DNA from: Bradyrhizobium sp. CB2312
Lineage (GTDB): Bacteria > Pseudomonadota > Alphaproteobacteria > Rhizobiales > Xanthobacteraceae
Length of the DNA: 64,000 nt
Direction: 5' to 3'
NCBI RefSeq assembly: GCF_029714425.1
Contig: NZ_CP121668.1
Location: 2,501,501 to 2,565,500, forward strand
Made by a program: the position numbers and the translations under genes. Below are positions 61,636 through 64,000 of this stretch, piece by piece (the first letter of the stretch is position 1; each line of letters begins with the position of its first letter). Under the pieces are notes generated by a model. That model was not told the DNA's origin and ran no database searches. It saw only the letters and a list, made by a program, of their open reading frames with translations.

Positions 61636-62262
61636 TCAGTTTCTCTCTCGGGCGGCCGGCGTGGGCAGGTCGAGGCGCCCTCGCGCCGCCAGTAACGCGC
61701 CGGCTGTTGCGTTTGCGTCAGGACGCCTCAGGCTGGCACGCAGGTCGCGGCGGCGATCCGCAGCCCGCAGCGCCAGTCGGATAACCTGCAGGCCGATGTC
61801 GGCGCCGCTGCCTTCGTCCGACGCGGGAAAACCGTAACCGGCGAGACGGATCTCGCGGCCGTCGATCAGGCCGACACCGACCGAGCCTGTGCCGGCCACG
61901 ACGATAGCCCCGTCCGCGCCGCTATGGGCGCCAAGACAGGCCGCGAGGCCGTCGCTGATGAAGTTAACGGACGCAAAGGGATGCGCGATCTGGCTGAGCG
62001 CCGCTTTCGCGCCCCGGCGGCCAATGCCAGCAAGGCCAATTCCGGCGTGCATTTGCGCGAAATCCTCGCGGCTCAGCCCGGCCTGGGTGGCCGCCGCTTC
62101 GGTGGCCTCCATGATGGACCGCCAGGCCTTGTCGACGCCAATCCGTGTCGTGGAAGGCCCCGAGCTGGCCTCACCGAGCGCCGTGGCGTTTTCGTCTATC
62201 CGGGCGCGACAGCGGGTTCCGCCCCCATCGATGCCGAGATACGTGGTACCTTTTGTTCCCAT
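61636..62262 (-). CDS. N-acetylglucosamine kinase-like protein, internally shortened
   Basis: A 208-residue BadF/BadG/NagK-family ATPase; relatives are about 290-300 residues. The N-terminal half is normal: YLGIDGGGTRCRARI phosphate motif, HAGIGLAGIGRRGAKAALSQ, VAGTGSVGVGLIDG and SDEGSGADIGLQVIRLALRA. After about residue 165 the sequence jumps to an end-like segment, ANATAGALLAARGRLDLPTP, so roughly 85-90 residues of the second domain appear deleted in frame. It may be inactive. Divergent from nagA. Confidence 0.75.
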   Translation of the reverse strand: MGTKGTTYLGIDGGGTRCRARIDENATALGEASSGPSTTRIGVDKAWRSIMEATEAAATQAGLSREDFAQMHAGIGLAGIGRRGAKAALSQIAHPFASVNFISDGLAACLGAHSGADGAIVVAGTGSVGVGLIDGREIRLAGYGFPASDEGSGADIGLQVIRLALRAADRRRDLRASLRRPDANATAGALLAARGRLDLPTPAARERN

Positions 62263-62380
62263 GGAAAGTTAACGCGAAGGTTTCGCTTCGGGTCCGCACG
62301 AGGCCCTCGCAGCGTACATATGAACTCTTGTGGCAGACTCGCCTCACGAGTCCGTGACGGCCATTACCGGATCGATACTG

Positions 62381-63559
62381 ATGGACCAGGCTGGTTCTGT
62401 CTCTCTCACGATTGCCGCACACCACATCTTTGATGGGACCGACATGCGCGGGCCGGGGTCGGTCAGGATCTCGCAGGGACGGATTGAAAGCATCGGCTTC
62501 GATGAGGCAGCCGGGGCCTCAATACGCCTTCCCCGACACGCGATCCTTGCACCCGGATTCATCGACATCCAGGTGAACGGAGGCGGTGGCGTTCTTCTCA
62601 ACGACCAACCGACGGAGGCCGGCGTTCGGCGCATCGTCGAGGCGCACCGCAAGGCCGGGACCACGGGCTGCTTGCCAACCCTCATCACCGATCGACCCGA
62701 GGTCATCGAACGATTGGCCGTAGCAGCTCGGGGGTGCCTCGATATTCCTGGCGTGCTCGGCTTTCATCTGGAAGGTCCGGCCCTCAACAGGTCTCGCAAG
62801 GGCATTCATCCGGAAGCCGAGATACGCGTGCCCGATCGGCGCGACCTCGCCGCCATCAAAAGCTTCGGGGACCGCGGCCGCTCCATTGTGACCTTGGCCC
62901 CGGAATGCGTGCCCGCGTCCATGATCGACGAATTGATCGGCGCCGGACTGCGTATCGCGGCCGGCCACAGCGACGCCACCGCAGCCGAAATCGGACAGGC
63001 GGTCGATCGCGGTGTCTCGGGGGTGACCCATCTGTTCAATGCCATGTCGCAGTTGAACGCCCGAGAGCCGGGCTTGGTGGGTGTCGCGCTGGAGGATGAC
63101 CGGTTGTTTGCAGGGATCATCTGTGACGGCATCCACGTTGACCGCGCCGGTTTGCGTATTGCCTTCCGCTGCAAGGGACGCGATCGATTGATGCTGGTCA
63201 CCGATGCCATGCCATTGGTAGGCACGGACGACCGGCAATTCCTGCTGCAAGGACGGCAGATCATGTTGCACGACAATCGCCTGACTGGTCCAGACGGCAC
63301 ACTCGCGGGCGCTCACCTCACCATGATCGAGGCGGTACGCAACGCTGTTGCCCTCATCGGAATCTCCCTGATCGATGCCCTTATCATGGCGTCCCGGACG
63401 CCCGCGGCATTTCTGGGCCTTGGGGCCGAGCTTGGACGGATCGCGCCGGGATACCGCGCGGATCTTGTCGCATTTAATGCGAATTTTGAGGTCGTCGGCA
63501 CATGGATAGGCGGTGTCGGTTCGATGGGCGAGGCGAGCAAGGCTTCCGAGCGAGGTTAG
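62381..63559 (+). CDS. nagA: N-acetylglucosamine-6-phosphate deacetylase
   Basis: A 392-residue amidohydrolase that yields glucosamine-6-phosphate and acetate. LAPGFIDIQVNGGGGVLLND is the N-terminal metal loop, FHLEGPALNRSRKGIHPEAE has the metal Glu, IAAGHSDATAAE and VTHLFNAMSQLNAREPG the metal His pair, and VTDAMPLVGTD the catalytic Asp. ATG 62381 gives the family start (LTIAAHHIFDG); a GTG frame begins at 62330. A TAG-A-TG junction links it to the aspartate kinase gene. Confidence 0.94.
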   Translation: MDQAGSVSLTIAAHHIFDGTDMRGPGSVRISQGRIESIGFDEAAGASIRLPRHAILAPGFIDIQVNGGGGVLLNDQPTEAGVRRIVEAHRKAGTTGCLPTLITDRPEVIERLAVAARGCLDIPGVLGFHLEGPALNRSRKGIHPEAEIRVPDRRDLAAIKSFGDRGRSIVTLAPECVPASMIDELIGAGLRIAAGHSDATAAEIGQAVDRGVSGVTHLFNAMSQLNAREPGLVGVALEDDRLFAGIICDGIHVDRAGLRIAFRCKGRDRLMLVTDAMPLVGTDDRQFLLQGRQIMLHDNRLTGPDGTLAGAHLTMIEAVRNAVALIGISLIDALIMASRTPAAFLGLGAELGRIAPGYRADLVAFNANFEVVGTWIGGVGSMGEASKASERG

Positions 63560-64000
63560 ATGAGCAACCATCCCATCATCGTGCAGAAATATGGTGGTGT
63601 CTGCCTCGAAACACCGGCGAAGATTCGCGCGGTTGCGCGCAGTCTCGCCGACCTGCACGGCCGCGGTCATCGTGTCGTGGCGATCGTCTCCGCCATGGGT
63701 ACGACCACCGACCAGTTGATCCAGATGGCGTATCAGGTCAGCCCAACTCCCAACCGCCGCGAGCTCGATATGCTGCTGACGACTGGTGAGCGCATCAGCA
63801 TGTCCCTGATGAGCATGGCGCTTTCCGATCTCGGCGTGCCTGCGATCAGCTTCACCGGCAGCCAGGCGGGCGTGATGACCGACGACTCCCATTCCTCCGC
63901 ACGCATTCTGGATGTTCGGCCCATTCGCGTGCGTGAGGAGCTCGATCGCGGCCGCGTTGTGGTGCTGGCAGGATTTCAGGGCGTGAACGCGGCGACCAAA
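63560..64000 (+). CDS. Aspartate kinase (3' partial)
   Basis: The first 147 residues, cut by the window end. MSNHPIIVQKYGGVCLETPA has the KYGG nucleotide motif (KFGGTS in most relatives), VVAIVSAMGTTTDQLIQMAY, ELDMLLTTGERISMSLMSMA and FTGSQAGVMTDDSHSSARIL are classical aspartokinase motifs. It phosphorylates L-aspartate for Lys/Thr/Met. GAGG is 5 nt before ATG 63560, directly after the nagA stop. A kinase in an amino-sugar operon is unusual. Confidence 0.9.
   Translation, partial: MSNHPIIVQKYGGVCLETPAKIRAVARSLADLHGRGHRVVAIVSAMGTTTDQLIQMAYQVSPTPNRRELDMLLTTGERISMSLMSMALSDLGVPAISFTGSQAGVMTDDSHSSARILDVRPIRVREELDRGRVVVLAGFQGVNAATK

Overview
The window reads as a chromosomal stretch of a high-GC alphaproteobacterium, most like Bradyrhizobium or a close relative. 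The signs are high GC, intergenic palindromic repeat families typical of that group, a FixK/FNR-type box, and gene content rich in ABC-transporter binding proteins. No rRNA genes and no CRISPR array were seen. One tRNA gene (Lys, anticodon CTT) is present.

Layout. 0-6 kb: the end of a multidomain protein with a VHL-beta-like segment, a DUF1800/DUF1501 pair with Tat export, and an RlpA-like lipoprotein, bracketed by inverted copies of one repeat. 6-15 kb: small hypotheticals, a Baeyer-Villiger monooxygenase-esterase fusion whose fingerprint His is Phe, a type-B carboxylesterase whose nucleophile Ser is Asp, a LigB-type dioxygenase, a lower-GC pair (HpnG-like phosphorylase and a Zn nucleoside deaminase) with a FixK/FNR-like box, and a SemiSWEET. 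15-18 kb: glgC-glgA. 18.7-26.3 kb: a sulfonate/organosulfur cluster with three binding proteins, a permease, an ATPase, an acyl-CoA-dehydrogenase-like flavoprotein and an SsuD-like monooxygenase. 26.3-31.5 kb: large nested palindromes, a CmcJ/NvfI-like oxygenase, a second RlpA, a Gfo/Idh/MocA oxidoreductase and an orphan branched-chain-type binding protein.

31.6-40.3 kb holds the most notable system: a complete Nit1C-type cluster. It has eight co-directional genes (Sll0783/MSMEG_0572 protein, nitrilase, radical SAM, GNAT, AIR-synthase-like, GT4 glycosyltransferase, MSMEG_0570 protein, MSMEG_0569 flavoprotein), mostly translationally coupled. A near-consensus sigma-54 promoter lies in front of it, and a divergent MocR-type regulator has a repeated AT-rich motif on both sides of the intergenic region. 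Related clusters are tied in the literature to nitrogen starvation and cyanide/nitrile use. Downstream is a UvrA-like ABC ATPase broken by a +1 frameshift.

43-49 kb is a branched-chain amino-acid-type ABC operon with two paralogous binding proteins at its ends and a fused LivG-LivF ATPase. 49-52 kb has a D-amino-acid-dehydrogenase-like flavoprotein and a Tat-exported SMP-30 protein. leuA follows, preceded by a Leu-rich leader ORF and a large hairpin that look like attenuation. An orphan TRAP binding protein is separated from its terminator by an intact IS630-family element. From 57.8 kb, tRNA-Lys followed by a tyrosine recombinase marks a probable genomic-island edge. Beyond it are amino-sugar/MurNAc genes (SIS protein, murQ, a shortened kinase, nagA) running into an aspartate kinase cut by the window end.
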